A stretch of 64,000 nt of DNA from Zanthoxylum bungeanum (lineage: Eukaryota; Streptophyta; Magnoliopsida; Sapindales; Rutaceae), in the NCBI GenBank assembly GCA_019454045.1, contig SKCR01049640.1:186001-250000 (forward strand), given 5' to 3'. The position numbers and the translations under genes were made by a program. Positions within the stretch are counted from its first letter, which is position 1, and each line of letters begins with the position of its first letter. The notes beneath the pieces are model-generated. The model was not told where the DNA came from. It made no database searches and saw only the letters and a list, made by a program, of their open reading frames with translations. Below, in pieces: positions 11,899 to 24,799 of this stretch.

Positions 11899-12794
11899 AT
11901 GGCTGGAAAGATTAGCGTTAGAGACATAATCATGGACGAGAATGTCTTTAACGGCGCCAATTTTCCAGATTGGGAGAAGAATCTCAGGATTGTCCTGGGA
12001 GCCGAGAAGTTGCTCTATGTTATAGACAGACCTCTCGGGCCTGAGCCCGGACAGGAGCGGGCAGTTAATCATGAGCTTTGGAAGACTCATCAAGATGATA
12101 ACTTTACCGCTCAATCTGTCATGCTTGCCGCAATGACTCCTCAATTTCGTCGTCAGAATAAAGGATTGGATCTTATAGTATGATGTTGAAATTGAAGGAT
12201 CTTCACAGATCTAACCTTAGATCACAGAAGTATGAATTGTAAAAGAACCTTTTTCGCTCGCGTATGTCATAGGGTACATCTGTCGAGCACTATGTGTCGC
12301 AAATGATTGCTTACATCAAACAGCTAGGTCAGCTGGGCATAACCTTCGAGGCCGAGACTTCCATAGATTTGATCTTACAGTCTCTGCCCGACTGCTGGGG
12401 CGGGTTCATCATGAACTATAATATGGTGAACCAAGAGAAGACTCTTGGAGAGTTAATGGCGATGTTGAAAGAAGCAGATCCAGAGCTTCTGAAGGGCAAG
12501 AAGCGCGAGGCGCTCCTTACTTCGACATCTCAAAAGGCCAAGGCTTGGCCGAAGACTTCTGGGGGTGTGAAGAAAAGGAAGAAAAAGGGCAAGGCCAAAT
12601 CATCACAGTCTTCTGGGAAGATTAAGGACATATCCCAAGACGTCTACCTACATTGTGGCAAACAGGATCACTGGAAGCATGACTGCTATGAGTACAAGGC
12701 GGAGTTGAAGGAAGTGAAGATGGGCAAGGCTTCGACTTCAGGTATGTTTGTAATAAACATGTCCACTACTGGTTTTAAAAAATTGGATTTTTGA
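11899..12794 (+). pseudogene. Copia-1 gag
   Basis: The start ATGGCTGGAAAG is at 11899. The first frame (to 12183) has the copia gag pattern FNGANFPDWEKNLR. The frame shifts near 12170 by a missing C, because the second copy reads GGATCCTTATAG. It stops twice at about 12240-12270 and resumes from 12294 to 12794. A lysine-rich stretch (about 12560-12610) precedes the nucleocapsid knuckle HCGKQDHWKHDC (about 12652-12690). The first cysteine of that CCHC knuckle is replaced by tyrosine, which should prevent zinc binding. Role: particle protein and RNA packaging. Confidence 0.85.
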
Positions 12795-13935
12795 TACTGG
12801 ATGTGGTACTCACATATGTACTGGTGTGCAGGATCTGCTGATTAGCAGGATACTAGCTTCAGGCGAGATTGACCTACGAGTCGGAAACAGGACAAGAGTC
12901 ACTGTTTTGGCCGTTGGGACCTATGTTTTGTATCTTCCCTTGGGGCATGTAATTACATTAGTTGACTGTTATTTTTTACCTAGTTTGACTAATGAACATC
13001 ATCTTTGTATCTTGTTTAACCCGATGCGGGTATACCTTTGTATTCTGGAACACTGGGTGTTTTGTATATAAAGATGACATTTTGATATATACAGCAGATG
13101 TTAATGATCGTCTTTATATTTTGAATATAAATGAATCTCAAACATATAACATGACAAACAAAAGGCTCAAACTAAGTAACACAGATGAGACTTAACTGTG
13201 GCATTTTCGTCTGGGACACATTAACAAGACTCATATATTCACTCTATGGAACAATGGATACTTGGACGAATTTGATTCCAATTCAAATGACGTCTGCGAA
13301 TCTTGTTCATTAGGCAAAGTGCCTTAAACACCTTTTAGTGGTAAGGGTGTACGTGCCACCGAGCTGTTAGCCATCGATCATAGTGACGTATGTGGGCCCA
13401 TATCTAGCCAGGTTAGAAGTGGATATGAATACTTCGTAACCTTTACGGATGTTGCATCGCGTCATGGTTATGTGTATCTTATGAAACACAAGTCGGAAAC
13501 TTTTGAGAAATTCAAAGAGTTTTCGACACGAAGTAGAGAAAAATAGACCGGCAAAAGTATTAAAATATTACGGTTGGACCGTTATGGAAAATACTTGAGC
13601 AATAAGTTTCTCAATTACTTGAAAGAGTATGGTATTCTTTCACAGTGGACTCCTCCCGGAACACCTCAATTGAGTGGTGTGTCCGAACGGAACCGAACTT
13701 TGTTGGACATGGTAAGGTTAATGATGAGTCACATTGGGCTACCAATTTCCTTCACGGGATACGCATTGAACAGTGCAATACTTATTTTGAATAAGGTTCC
13801 GTCAAAATCTATTGGATAGACTCCATATGAAATATGGACAGGAAAGAAACCGGGTTTCTCATTCCTGAAGATTTGGGTATGCTGGGCATATATTAAATGT
13901 TTGGATGGTGCCAAACTAGAACCCAAATCAGATAA
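12783..13935 (+). pseudogene. Copia-1 protease and integrase region
   Basis: The retropepsin motif FDTGCGTHICT lies at about 12790-12822, one frame away from gag. The GAG-pre-integrase pattern LWHFRLGHINKTH is at about 13196-13234. The integrase core follows with HSDVCGP (about 13378-13400), then LDRYGKYLS (about 13571-13600) and the SGVSERNRT pattern (about 13672-13700). The second catalytic aspartate lies in LDRYGKYLS and the glutamate in SERNR. Several stops (for example near 13326 and 13546) break the frame. In an intact copia element these would cut the polyprotein and insert the cDNA. Confidence 0.8.
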
Positions 13936-14225
13936 GTGCCTATTTGTAATTGGTTATCCTATGGAAACCAAAGGATATCATTTCCACAACCCATAAGAGA
14001 ACAAAATATTTGTTGCTCTCCATGCGGTTTTCCTTAGAGGAATTCCTAAATACAGTGGTAAGTGGGAGGAAAGTAGAACTCGATGAAAATCGGAGTGATA
14101 CTGTTCCTGGCACCGATCCCCTCACGAAACACGAATAGTTCATCAGGGATGAGACTGTTCAATAATCTTCTAATACACAAGAACCACGTAGGTCGGAGAG
14201 AGTCAGAAAACAACCTAAGAGGTAT

Positions 14226-15000
14226 GTGTTTCTGATCTCACCTCATATAGACATTAATCTTATTGAGGATAATAAACCGGCTACGTATGAGGTAGTGATA
14301 CAAGGTATTGACTCCGCTTTATGGCAAGATGCCATGAAGTCCGAAATGGATTCCATGTATACCAACCAAGTTTGGACACTGGTTGATGTACCAGAAGGCA
14401 TAATGCCTATTGGTAGTAAATAGGTCTTCATGGTGAAGACAGACATGGATGGCAACATACAAACGTGCAAAGCTAGGCTTGTAGGGAAAGGGTATTGTCA
14501 TCAACACGGTGTCGATTACGACGAAACCTTTTGCCCGTTACCATGATTAAATCCATTCGGATAATGCTTGCTAATGCTGCATATTTCGATTATGAGATAT
14601 GGCAGATGGACGTAAAAACCGCTTTCCTTAACGGAAACCTTTTGGAGGATGTTTATATACAACAACCTGATGGTTTTGTCGTGCCAAAACATGCAAACAA
14701 GGTTTGTTAGTTAAATCGATCCATTTATGGATTGAAGCAAGCATTGCGTTCTTGGAACCAACGTTTTGATGAGATCATAATGGTATATGGTTTCATTCAA
14801 AACGATGATGATTCTTGTGTATATAAGAAGGTTAGTGGGAGCGCACTGACAATGATTGTCCTATACGTTGATGATGTATTGCTTCTTAGCAATGACATTC
14901 TCATACTACAATCGGTGAAAGTTTGGCTTTCATTAAAATTCTCCATAGAAAAACTTGGGAGAGGCAACCTTTATTCTAGGAATAAAGATCTATTGTGATA
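14226..15000 (+). pseudogene. Copia-1 reverse transcriptase
   Basis: Copia RT blocks appear in order: LWQDAMKSEMDSM (about 14319-14357), QMDVKTAFLNGNL (about 14602-14640), SIYGLKQ (about 14720-14740) and the catalytic VLYVDDVLLLSND (about 14860-14900). In-frame stops occur at about 14422, 14545 and 14708, and a frame change near 14530. Catalytic aspartates are preserved. The enzyme would copy genomic RNA into cDNA in the particle. Confidence 0.87.
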
Positions 15001-15254
15001 GATCTAAAAGTTGATGGCACTCTCCGAGAACTCGTACATTGACAATGTTGAAGAGATTCAACATGGATTAGTCCTAGAAGGGACTACTTCCAGTATCACA
15101 TGGCATCTCTCTATCTAAGGACATATGTCCTAAAACTCAACATGAGAGAGATTCAATGAATCGGATATCGTTCGCTTAAGCAGTCAGATCGATCATGCAT
15201 GCCATGATATGTACGTGACCTGATGTCTCGTATGCTTTGAGCATGTACAGTCGC

Positions 15255-15800
15255 TATTAGGCTGATCCAAGTGATGGTCATTGGATTGATGTAAAGAACA
15301 TCCTTGAGTATCTTAGAAGAACTAAGGATGTTTTCTTAGTATATGGGGAAGGAGAACTTGAGGTGACTGGGTTCACCAATGTAATTTTCCAAACCGATAA
15401 AGACGACTGTAAGTCACAATCAGGGTATATATTTTGTTTGAACAACGGAACAGTGAGCTGGAAATCTTCCAAGCAAGATACTGTTGTCGATTCAACAACA
15501 AAAGCGGAATACATTGTTGCGGCTGAGGCAACAAAAGAAGCATTTTGGATCTATAAAATTCCTAATTAGATTAGGAGTACTTCTGTTAGCAGCTAAGCTG
15601 GGCTACAGCACAAGCTAAGGAATTACGGTCTCATCAATAATCCAAGTATGTACTTCGAGGGTTTCATCTGATTCGTGAGATCACACATCGTGGCGATGTC
15701 AAGATCGAAAAATCGTTTCAGATGATAACCTTGCAGATCCGCTGACGAAAACTATTTCTCAGCAAAAGTTTGAGCGACCCGTACATAGTTCAAGTGTTGG
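15255..15800 (+). pseudogene. Copia-1 RNase H
   Basis: The copia RNase H segment is seen as DVKNILEYLRRTKDVFLVYG (about 15290-15348), SQSGYIFCLNNGTVSWKSSKQ (about 15414-15477) and DSTTKAEYIVAAEATKEAFW (about 15489-15548). The last is the TKAEY block typical of the family. A stop follows near 15568. The rest, down to the purine tract GGCCAAGTGGGAGA at 15822, is degenerate. The region between RT and RNase H (15001-15254) is broken. Confidence 0.83.
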
Positions 15801-15836
15801 ATAATTGAGTGATTGGCTATAGGCCAAGTGGGAGAT

Positions 15837-17680
15837 TATTGGACAATTATGACCCATAACATCACTATTTGTAAAAGACATGGTGTTTTTGTACAAATTA
15901 ACTATGTGACAAAGGAAATTGCTCTTTTATAATTTTGTAATTGGATTACTTGGATATATAAATTATAAAAGTCCATATGATTAGTACTGGATTAATAAGA
16001 TATGAGACATTATTAATAAGATATGAGATAGTATTACACTTGTGCGCGTTATGGAAGCTTAACGGCATAGTTCTCATATATTTAAGTATTGGATACTTAC
16101 GCAAGTGTGATAGGAGGTTCTGTTAGCCGTTGGACCGGGAAAAGCTTCGCTCTGGATAGACCCATCGGAGTCCCATTGGTAGTATGACTATGTGTCTATG
16201 GGAATCCGAATCAGGGTAGGTGTATGTGGTCTTAACTTGAGACTTGCATCACTAATACTTGCGACAATCAGTATACTTTGGTTTTGGTCGTCCGGAACTT
16301 TAACAGGTTCTGTGTACGCCTCTTATGGGTTTACTGAGAATCATAGTGTATTGGGTGTGATGTCAAGATGGAAGTATCACTTCAGTCATATGGAGATGAT
16401 GATCACGCAGGATACAGAACTAGTACTCTTAAATGCTGCAGCTATCGGGATAGTATGACTAGGTCATGATTATCCGATTACAGAGACTAGTTGTTTGTGA
16501 TCCGATATATGGTTCGTACGAGGCAGAAACAATTCCAGCCCTAGGCCTAGCATGTGACATCCGATACTGGATCTTATTACGCAATACATTGTATACTACA
16601 CCTGATACATATTATATATTCTTCGTTGAATATTTCTGGAGAATTGGGTAGGCACAGTGGTTTGCTAGAAGCCAACCATGTCCTGTAAATCGGTAAGAAT
16701 GTGGTACCGGGTACGCACATGTTCGGATAGTCCGATGACCGTATTTACTGCCAACATATCCAGGGATCTCTTGGGTCGCTTCCCAAAGATTCACCGATGA
16801 CATTTGACTCGAACATAATTAATTTGGGATTAATTATAAGAGAGAAAATTAATCTGAGATTAATTACAGCAAGAATTAATTTGGGATTAATTATGAGAGA
16901 AAGAATTAATCTGAGATTAATTGTGGTAAGAATTTATCTGGGATTAAATTCGTCTAGAAGAGATAACGCGATTAATTTGGAATTAATCGGCAAAATAAAT
17001 TTAATAGTTAAATTAGATTTTACTATTTAATTTATTTAATTGGGCTAAAATAATATATTGGATATATTAATTGAAATTGGATTTCAATAAGGAATTAAAA
17101 TTGGACTTTAATTCACGCGAACGAATTAATTTGGAATTAATTCGTAAGCGACTTTCGTAATAATTTTGTTAGGTATTATTATTTAATTAAATTGGATTCA
17201 ATTAAGTCGTGACGGAAAATTCGTTTAATCGAATTAAACGAACTCGGGCCCAAAGTGTGTTGTACAAACCAACTTGAATTTGGAATTCAAAATTGGGTGG
17301 GACCCACAACTCACATTACATGTCTAATTGTGATGGTGGTAGTTGGGAATAGTTATTGGATTATTTAAACCAACACACCAACCAAGTCAACACAACTATT
17401 CATCATCTCTCTTTCTTCTCACTTGGGCGTGAACTTGCTCCCTCTCTTCTTGAATTTTTGTTGCAAAATTTCAACTTGCTAGCACATGGAGAGTCAAAAG
17501 AAGGTGATAGGGAAACTCACCCTTGGGTTTGAAACTCAACATTAAGCTTGGAGCTTCCTACATTCGTTGGAAATTTTGAATTCCATAACCGATCAATGTA
17601 AGTTTTTTCCGCAAACTTTCTTGATAAATGCACACACAAATCATGATTTATAGATCTTTGGCATGTCTATGACACTAACA
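15837..17680 (+). repeat. 3' LTR of Copia-1
   Basis: It is preceded by the purine tract GGCCAAGTGGGAGA (15822-15835). It starts TATTGGACAATTATG (TG mutated to TA) and ends GACACTAACA. It is directly followed by GCTGG and Athila gag. The tandem ATTAATCTGRGATTAATT repeats are at about 16815-16950. Confidence 0.92.
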
Positions 17681-18618
17681 GCTGGATCCACAAGTTCACC
17701 ATATGGAGGAGCACCAGAGGCAGAATCTTACAACCAACATGATGAGACTGTGAACTATGTCAGCAACTTCAACAGACATGGAAACAATTCATATTCCAAT
17801 ACCTACAACCCAGGTTGGAGGAATCATCATAATTTCATATAGAGCAACACTTCAGGGAAAAGGAACAATCAACCACCCGGATTCCAACAGCAGAATAAAG
17901 GCCAGGAGTATAAAAAACCAGGAATAACAGAAGTGCTTGCCCATATGAAAAAGCAAGAAGCCAAATATGATGCTATGTTTCAAAGCCAAGCAGCTTCTAT
18001 AAAGGCACTGGAAAATCAAATGGGACAACTGGCCAATGCTCAGAGTTACAGACCGCAAGGTACCCTTCCTAGCAACACAGAACCAAATCTAAGGAACAGA
18101 GGGAATGAGCAATGCCAAGCCATCACGTTGAAAAGCGGCACTGAGATCAACAAAGATGTTGGAGTCAATGCATCTATTGAGAATGTTCCAAAAGAAAGCA
18201 ATGAATCATATCCAGAGATGGAGGAAAAAGAGGTAAAAGAAAATGATCGAGAAAGATTTACTCAACCTCCACATTTTCCACGACGACTCCAGAAACATAA
18301 ACTGGACAAGCAATTTGCTCGATTCCTGGAAATTTTCAAAAAGTTGTATATCAACATTCCATTTGCAGAAGCGAGCAGATGCCCAGGTATGTTAAATTCA
18401 TGAAAGATATTATGTCACGAAAGCGAAGATTGGGAGATTACGAGACTGTAGCACTGACAGAAGAATGCAACGCCATCATTCAGAGGAAGCTTCCCCCAAA
18501 GTTGAAGGATCATGGCAGTTTAGGAGAACATTACTTCGTAAGGCTTTGTGTGATTTAGGTGCTAGTGTTAACTTGATGCCTTTGTCTATTTACAAGAAAC
18601 TGCAGCTTGGAGAAGCAA
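17681..18618 (+). pseudogene. Athila-I gag/protease segment, duplicate 1
   Basis: It begins GCTGGATCCACAAGTTCACC, the direct continuation of the gag cut at 7796. It includes the coiled stretch SIKALENQMGQLANAQSY (about 17996-18049), the basic gag tail, and the start of the Athila protease around [19 protein letters not shown] (about 18545-18602). It stops at LGEA, where it is joined to the middle of a copia LTR. The join carries an AAA microhomology. The segment is 938 bp and recurs nearly unchanged at 19224 and 27254. Confidence 0.9.
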
Positions 18619-19223
18619 ATTGGATTTCAAAAAGGAATTAAAATTGGACTTTAATTCAAGCGAACGAATTAATTTGGAATTAATTCGTAAGCGACTTTCG
18701 TAATAATTTTGCTAGGCATTATTATTTAATTAAATTGGATTCAATTAAGTCGCGACGGAAAATTCGTTTAATCGGATTAAACGAACTCGGGTCCAAAGTG
18801 TGTTGTACAAACCAACTTGAATTTGGAATTCAAAATTGGGTGGGACCCACAACTCACATCACATGTCTAATTGTGATGGTGGTAGTTGGGAATAGTAATT
18901 GGATTATTTAAACCAACACACCAACCAAGTCTACACAACTATTCATCATCTCTCTTTCTTCTCACTTGGGCGTGAAATTGCTTCATCTCTTCTTGAATTT
19001 TTGTTGCAAAATTTCAACTTGCTAGCATATGGAGAGTCAAAAGAAGGTGATAGGAAAAATCACCATTGGGTTTGAAACTCAACATTAAGCTTTGAACTTC
19101 CTACATCCGTTGGAATTTTCGAATTCCATAACCGATCATTGTAAGTTTTTTCCGCAAACTTTCTTGATAAATCCACACACAAATCATGATTTAGAGATCC
19201 TTGGCATGTCTAGGACACTAACA
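18619..19223 (+). repeat. Truncated copia LTR (3' third), duplicate 1
   Basis: AATTGGATTTCAAAAAGG joins the copia LTR at the position matching about 17074 of the full LTR and continues to the LTR end CTAACA. No primer-binding site or body follows. The next base starts Athila gag again. Together with 17681-18618 it forms a 1.54-kb unit. Confidence 0.9.
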
Positions 19224-20162
19224 GCTGGATCCACAAGTTCACCATATGGAGGAGCACCAGAGGCAGAATCTTACAACCAACATGATGAGACAATGAACTA
19301 TGTCAGCAACTTCAACAGACAGGGAAAAAATCAATATTCCAATACCTACAACCCAGGTTGGAGGAATCATCCTAATTTCGTATGGAGCAACACTTCAGGG
19401 CAAAGGAACAATCAACCACCCGGATTCCAACAGCAGAATAAAGGCCATGAGTATGAAAAAAAACCAGGAATAACATAAGTGCTTGCCCAGATGAAAAAGC
19501 AAGAAGCCAAATATGATGATATGTTTCAAAGCCAAGCAGCTTCTATAAAGGCACTGGAAAATCAAATGGGACAATTGGCCAATGCTCAGAGTTACAGACC
19601 ACAAGGTACCCTTCCTAGCAACACAGAACCAAATCCAAGGAATAGAGGGAAGGAGCAATGCCAAGCCATCACGTTGAAAAGCGGCACTGAGATGAACAAA
19701 GATGTTGGAGTCAAGGCATCTATTGAGAATGTTCCAAAAGAAAGCAATGAATCATAACCATAGATGGAGGAAAAAGAGGTAAAATAAAATGATCGAGAAA
19801 GATTTATTCAACCTCCACCTTTTCCACAGCGACTCCAGAAACATAAACTGGACAAGCAATTTGCTCGATTCCTGAAAATTTCAAAAATTTGTATATCAAC
19901 ATTCCATTTGCAGAAGCGAACAGATGCCAAGTTATGTTAAATTCATGAAAGATATTATGTCACGAAAGCGAAGATTGGGAGATTACGAGACTGTAGCACT
20001 GACAGAAGAATGCAACGCCATCATTCAGAGGAAGCTTCCCCCAAAGTTGAAGGATCATGGCAGTTTAGGAGAACATTACTTCGTAAGGCTTTGTGTGATT
20101 TAGGTGCTAGTGTTAACTTGATGCCTTTGTCTATTTACAAGAAACTGTAGCTTGGAGAAGCA
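19224..20162 (+). pseudogene. Athila-I gag/protease segment, duplicate 2
   Basis: Same segment and same end points as duplicate 1, including the junction after GGAGAAGCAAA. Extra in-frame stops appear near 19478 and 19757, plus one in the protease block (CTGTAG near 20147). Confidence 0.9.
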
Positions 20163-20768
20163 AATTGGATTTCAATAAGGAATTAAAATTGGACTTTAAT
20201 TCATGCGAACGAAATAATTTGGAATTAATTCGTAAGCGACTTTCGTAATAATTTTGCTAGGCATTATTATTTAATTAAATTGGATTAAATTAAGTCGCGA
20301 TGGAAAATTCGTTTAATCGGATTAAACAAACTCGGGCCCAAAGTGTGTTGTACAAACCAACTTGAATTTGGAATTAAAAATTGGGTGGGACCCACAACTC
20401 ACATCACATGTCTAATTGTGATGGTGGTAGTTGGGAATAGTAATTGGATTATTTAAACCAACACACCAACCAAGTCAACACAACTATTCATCATCTCTCT
20501 TTCTTCTCACTTGGGCGTGAACTTGCTCCATCTCTTCTTGAATTTTTGTTGCAAAATTTCAACTTGCTAACACATGGAGAGTCAAAAGAAGGTGATATGG
20601 AAACTCACCATTGGGTTTGAAACTCAACATTAAGCTTGGAGCTTCCTACATCCGTTGGAAATTTCGAATTCCACAACCGATCAATGTAAGTTTTTTCCGC
20701 AAACTTTCTTGATAAATTCACACATAAATCAAGATTTGGAGATCCTTGGCATGTCTAGGACACTAACA
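20163..20768 (+). repeat. Truncated copia LTR, duplicate 2, acting as left end of Copia-1b
   Basis: It enters the copia LTR at exactly the same point as 18619 and runs to CACTAACA. Here it is followed by the primer-binding site TGGTATCAGAAC (20770) and a copia body. Copia-1b thus has only the last ~600 bp of its left LTR. Confidence 0.9.
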
Positions 20769-20786
20769 ATGGTATCAGAACGAGAT

Positions 20787-23019
20787 CTAAACATGATTTA
20801 AATTTACGATTTATGGACTTTATTTGGGGATTTTGTGCTTGGAGTATGAATTTTTCCAAATTGGTTGTTTGGTTATGGTTGTATGATGATGAATTGGATT
20901 TGTGCATCTTTGGATTTGAGAAAAATTGATTGGATTAATTTTCCCCAAAATTCACATCTTGGCTGAATGCACCCTAGAACAAGTTCATGGTGATTTTTTG
21001 AATTTGACAATTGGATATGTTAATTGGCATGAAATTGAATATTAATTGTTGATTTAATTGGATTGAAATCAAAATCGGATGTTAATTTCATGTATTGCTG
21101 TGAGCTTGAGCATGTTGGAATGAGTTGATTTTGCTTCAATTGTGTTGGACATGAATTGAAATGTTTAGCATGATTAATTGGATTAATTAGTATTTTGGAA
21201 ACATTAGATTAATTGATTAATTGTATTAATTACACTTTAATTAAATTAATGTGATATTTGGAATATTTTGTTAATATAAATTAGTCTTTAAAATTGGATT
21301 GGGCTAATTTGTTGTATTTGGGCTAATGGGCTTGAACTGGCCAAGTTTGGTTTTGGACAATTGGGTTGGATTCAATTGGGCCTAAAACCATTTCCATAAA
21401 GTCCAAATATTACTATTGGGCCTAATGGGCCTAAATTGATTTTTGGCATTGGGTGATTCCTAATTGGGCATTGACATTTTGGGTTTGATCAATTGTGGCC
21501 AAAGCCCATGCCTAAAGAATTAATTGAAAGCCCATTGGACTTTAATTGAATAGTATTGGATGTTAATTGGGCCTTTGAGACCCATTTAGATTGGATTTGG
21601 AATCCAAGTCTAAAAGGCACTAAAATAAGTGTAATTATTTAATTGGAATTAAATATGAATTAGTATTGGATACAATTTAAATTGAATTTTAAAATTATAG
21701 TTCAATATAATTCAAGAATACGTACTTTGAGTATTTATTCTTAAACGAGTTGGACTCGCGCAAATCAAATCATTGTATGAACATTGGATGGTCATTGATT
21801 GAAGATTAATTAATTGGATTAGATTGATTGACAGCATGCTTTGTGTGAATACTTGGATGTATTTATATGATAATGTATATCGGATGGATATTAGATGGGT
21901 GGGGGCAATTTTGGAAATTGTTGTAAGTATGGTACTTATTTATTAAATTGGACCTGCGTGTCCAGCCTTTCACCTCCTTATCTCTTTGTATTTCTCTTCT
22001 CTCCAATTCCCTTCAATGCAAATGAGGTTTCTTTTAGTGTTATGTAATTGGGTAGAAGTATGTAAAGTGCTAGCGGGAGAGAGTGGAAAGAGAGAGATTT
22101 ATTCTAGGAACAAATTGTTATATATCCATCTGCATATCATTACTATTTTAATCGCGCCTTATTATGCTTTTAGAATGCATGTTTAAGGGTGTATGATGAG
22201 ACCTAATAAAAGATAATAAATTGGTTGCCAATTTACGCAAAAAAAAAAAAAAAAAAAAAAAACATCACCTTAATATTAAACGTTTTCCTTCCATTGAGTG
22301 GTTCTCTCTCAAGAACCAAGATTGGCACTAGTTTGTTGGCCAAAGTCAAGATCATTGTCCATCATGGATGTGTTTGAACCATGAAATCTTTGTTATATAT
22401 CGCATGTCTTGGGCAGTTGTGACTTGTTGGCCAAAGTCAAGGGCACTTCTGTACATCGACATGGATTACGAAGCTTTCCCATTGTCAATGGGTCGCGCTT
22501 AACTGGAATCATTAAGCTTGTTGAGCCAAATCCAAGGCTTAGTTGATTCAGAGGAAAAGGTTAGGAATATATTGGATATATATTTTAGACTTTGAGGTCC
22601 ACCTACCGGATCTAGGAATTGGATGGGATCAAATTGATCTTAGAGATCTACCTAGTTAAGTTTCATACAGCTTATTGGCCAAAGTCAAGGTTGTGTGTTA
22701 CTTAACAGGATCCTAACCCACTAGGAAACTGGGTTTCCCGAGTACTCAACAGAGGGTTAGAGGCTCGCCGAAAAATAGTGGGAGGCCAGTATTAAATTTG
22801 CAATTTCGTTTAATACTTGCTTACATGCGCTCTTTTATTTTATTTATCGTTGTTATAAATATATTAGTTGGACTAATATCTTTTATTGCTTTCATTGAAC
22901 AGTTGGACTGTTTTCACACTACTTCACTTGTAGTTGGTTATATAGTTAGACTATAGTAACCATTACATTTTGAGTGTACCCGATATCATTGATTGGATAG
23001 TTGGATTATTACAATCGAG
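20787..23019 (+). other. Leader of Copia-1b
   Basis: It matches the Copia-1 leader along its length, including the ATTGGGCCTAA block and an expanded A-run at about 22240-22262 (19 A at the Copia-1 site, more here). No supported gene. Confidence 0.75.
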
Positions 23020-23672
23020 ATGGCTGGAAAGATTAGCGTTAGAGACATAATCATGGGCGAGAATGTCTTTAACGACGCCAATTTTCCAGATTAGGAGATG
23101 AATCTCGGGATTGTCCTGGGAGCTGAGAAGTTGCTCTATGTTATAGACAGACCTCTCGGGCTTGAGCCCGGACATGAGCGATCAGTTGATCATGAGCTTT
23201 GGAAGACTCATCAAGATGATAACTTTACCGCTCAATCCGTCATGCTTGCCGCAATGACTCCTCAATTTCGTCATCAGAATAAAGGATTGGATCCTTATAG
23301 TATGATGTTGAAATTGAAGGATCTTCACAGATCTAACCTTAGATCACAAAAGTATAAATTGTAAAAGAAGCTCTTTCACTCGCGTATGTCAGAGGGTACA
23401 TCCGTCGAGCACTATGTGTCGCAGATGATTGCTTACATCGAACAGCTAGGTCAGCTGGGCATAACCTTCGAGGTCTAGACTTCCATAGATTTGATCTTAC
23501 AGTCTCTGCCCGACTGCTGGGGCGGGTTCATCATGAACTATAATATGATGAACCAAGAGAAGACTCTTGGAGAGTTAATGGCGATGTTGAAAGAAACAGA
23601 GCCAGAGCTTCTGAAGGGCAAAAATCAGAGTGATACTGTTCCTGGCACAGATCCCATCACGAAACATGAATA
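23020..23672 (+). pseudogene. Copia-1b gag, truncated and fused
   Basis: The start ATGGCTGGAAAG is at 23020, with a stop near 23094. The middle frame at 23098-23364 keeps the GLDPYSMMLKLKDLH stretch in phase, unlike Copia-1. A further frame at 23491-23673 ends in a short tail read from the fused downstream DNA. The zinc knuckle is deleted. It cannot encode a functional nucleocapsid. Confidence 0.82.
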
Positions 23673-23814
23673 GTTCATCAGGGATGAGACTGTTAAATAA
23701 TCTTCTAATACACAAGAACCACGTAGGTCGGAGAGAGTCAGAAAATGACCTAAGAGGTATGGGTTTCTGATCTCACCTCATATAAACATTAATCTTATTA
23801 AGGATAATAAACCG

Positions 23815-24534
23815 GCTACGTATGAGGTAGTGATACAAGGTATTAACTCCGCTTTATGGCAAGATGCCATGAAGTCTGAAATGGATTCCATGTTTACCAA
23901 TCAAGTTTGGACACTAGTTGATGTACCAGAATGCATAGTGCCTATTGGTAGTAAATGGGTCTTCATGGTGAAGACAGACATGGATGGCAACATACAAACG
24001 TACAAAGCTAGGCTTGTAGCGAAAGGGTATCGTCATCAACATGGTGTCGATTACGACGAAACCTTTTACCCATTGCCATGATTAAATCCATTCGGATAAT
24101 GCTTGCTAATGCTGCATATTTCGATTATGAGATATGGGAGATGGACGTAAAAATCACTTTCATTAACAGAAACTTTTTGGAGGATGTTTATATACAAAAA
24201 CCTGACGGTGTTGTCGTGCCAAAACATGCAAACAAGGTTTGCAAGTTAAATCGATCCATTTATGGATTGAAGTAAGCATTGCGTTCTTGGAACCAACGTT
24301 TTGATGAGATCATAATGGTATATGGTTTCATTCAAAACGATGATGATTCTTGTGTATATAAGAAGGTTAGTGGGAGCGCACTGATAATGATTGTCCTATA
24401 CGTTGATGATGTATTGCTTCTTAGCAATGACATTCTCATACTACAATCAGTGAAAGTTTGGCTTTCATTAAAATTCTTCATAGAAAAACTTCGGATAGAC
24501 AACCTTTATTCTAGGAATAAGGATCTACTGTGAT
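23815..24534 (+). pseudogene. Copia-1b reverse transcriptase
   Basis: RT blocks are LWQDAMKSEMDSM (about 23856-23895), VKTDMDGNIQTYKARLVAKG (about 23968-24030), WEMDVKI (about 24137), SIYGLK (about 24255) and VLYVDDVLLLSND (about 24393-24435). Stops occur at about 24079 and 24273. In the first half this copy retains a longer open frame than Copia-1. Confidence 0.86.
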
Positions 24535-24799
24535 AGATCTAAAAGTTGTTGGCACTCTCCAAGAACTCATACATTGACAATGTTGAAGAAATTCAACATG
24601 GATCAGTCCAGGGACTGCTTCCAGTGTCACATGGCATCTCTCTATATAAGGACATGTGTCCTAAAACTCAAGATGAGAGAGATTCAATGAATCGGATCCC
24701 ATTCGCTTAAGCATTCAGATCGATCATGCATACCATGATATGTACGCGACCTGATGTCTCGTATGATTTGAGCATGTATAGTCGCTATTAGGCTGATCC

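Larger units (their letters stand above)
7797..17680 (+). mobile_element. Copia-1, full-length Ty1/copia element inserted in Athila-I gag
   Basis: Two LTRs (7797-9632 and 15837-17680) flank a tRNA-iMet-type primer-binding site, a long leader, gag, protease, integrase, RT and RNase H in the copia order (integrase before RT). The 5-bp target duplication GCTGG is at 7792-7796 and 17681-17685. Joining the flanks restores the Athila gag context, as judged from Athila-A. LTRs of ~1.84 kb and a leader of ~2.2 kb are long for a copia element. All ORFs carry stops or frameshifts, so the element is dead. Confidence 0.93.

Noticed and set aside
18619..19223. Separate solo copia LTR
   Set aside because: It lacks the first two thirds of the LTR and has no flanking duplication. 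Its junction is identical to that at 20163, so it is part of a tandem duplication.
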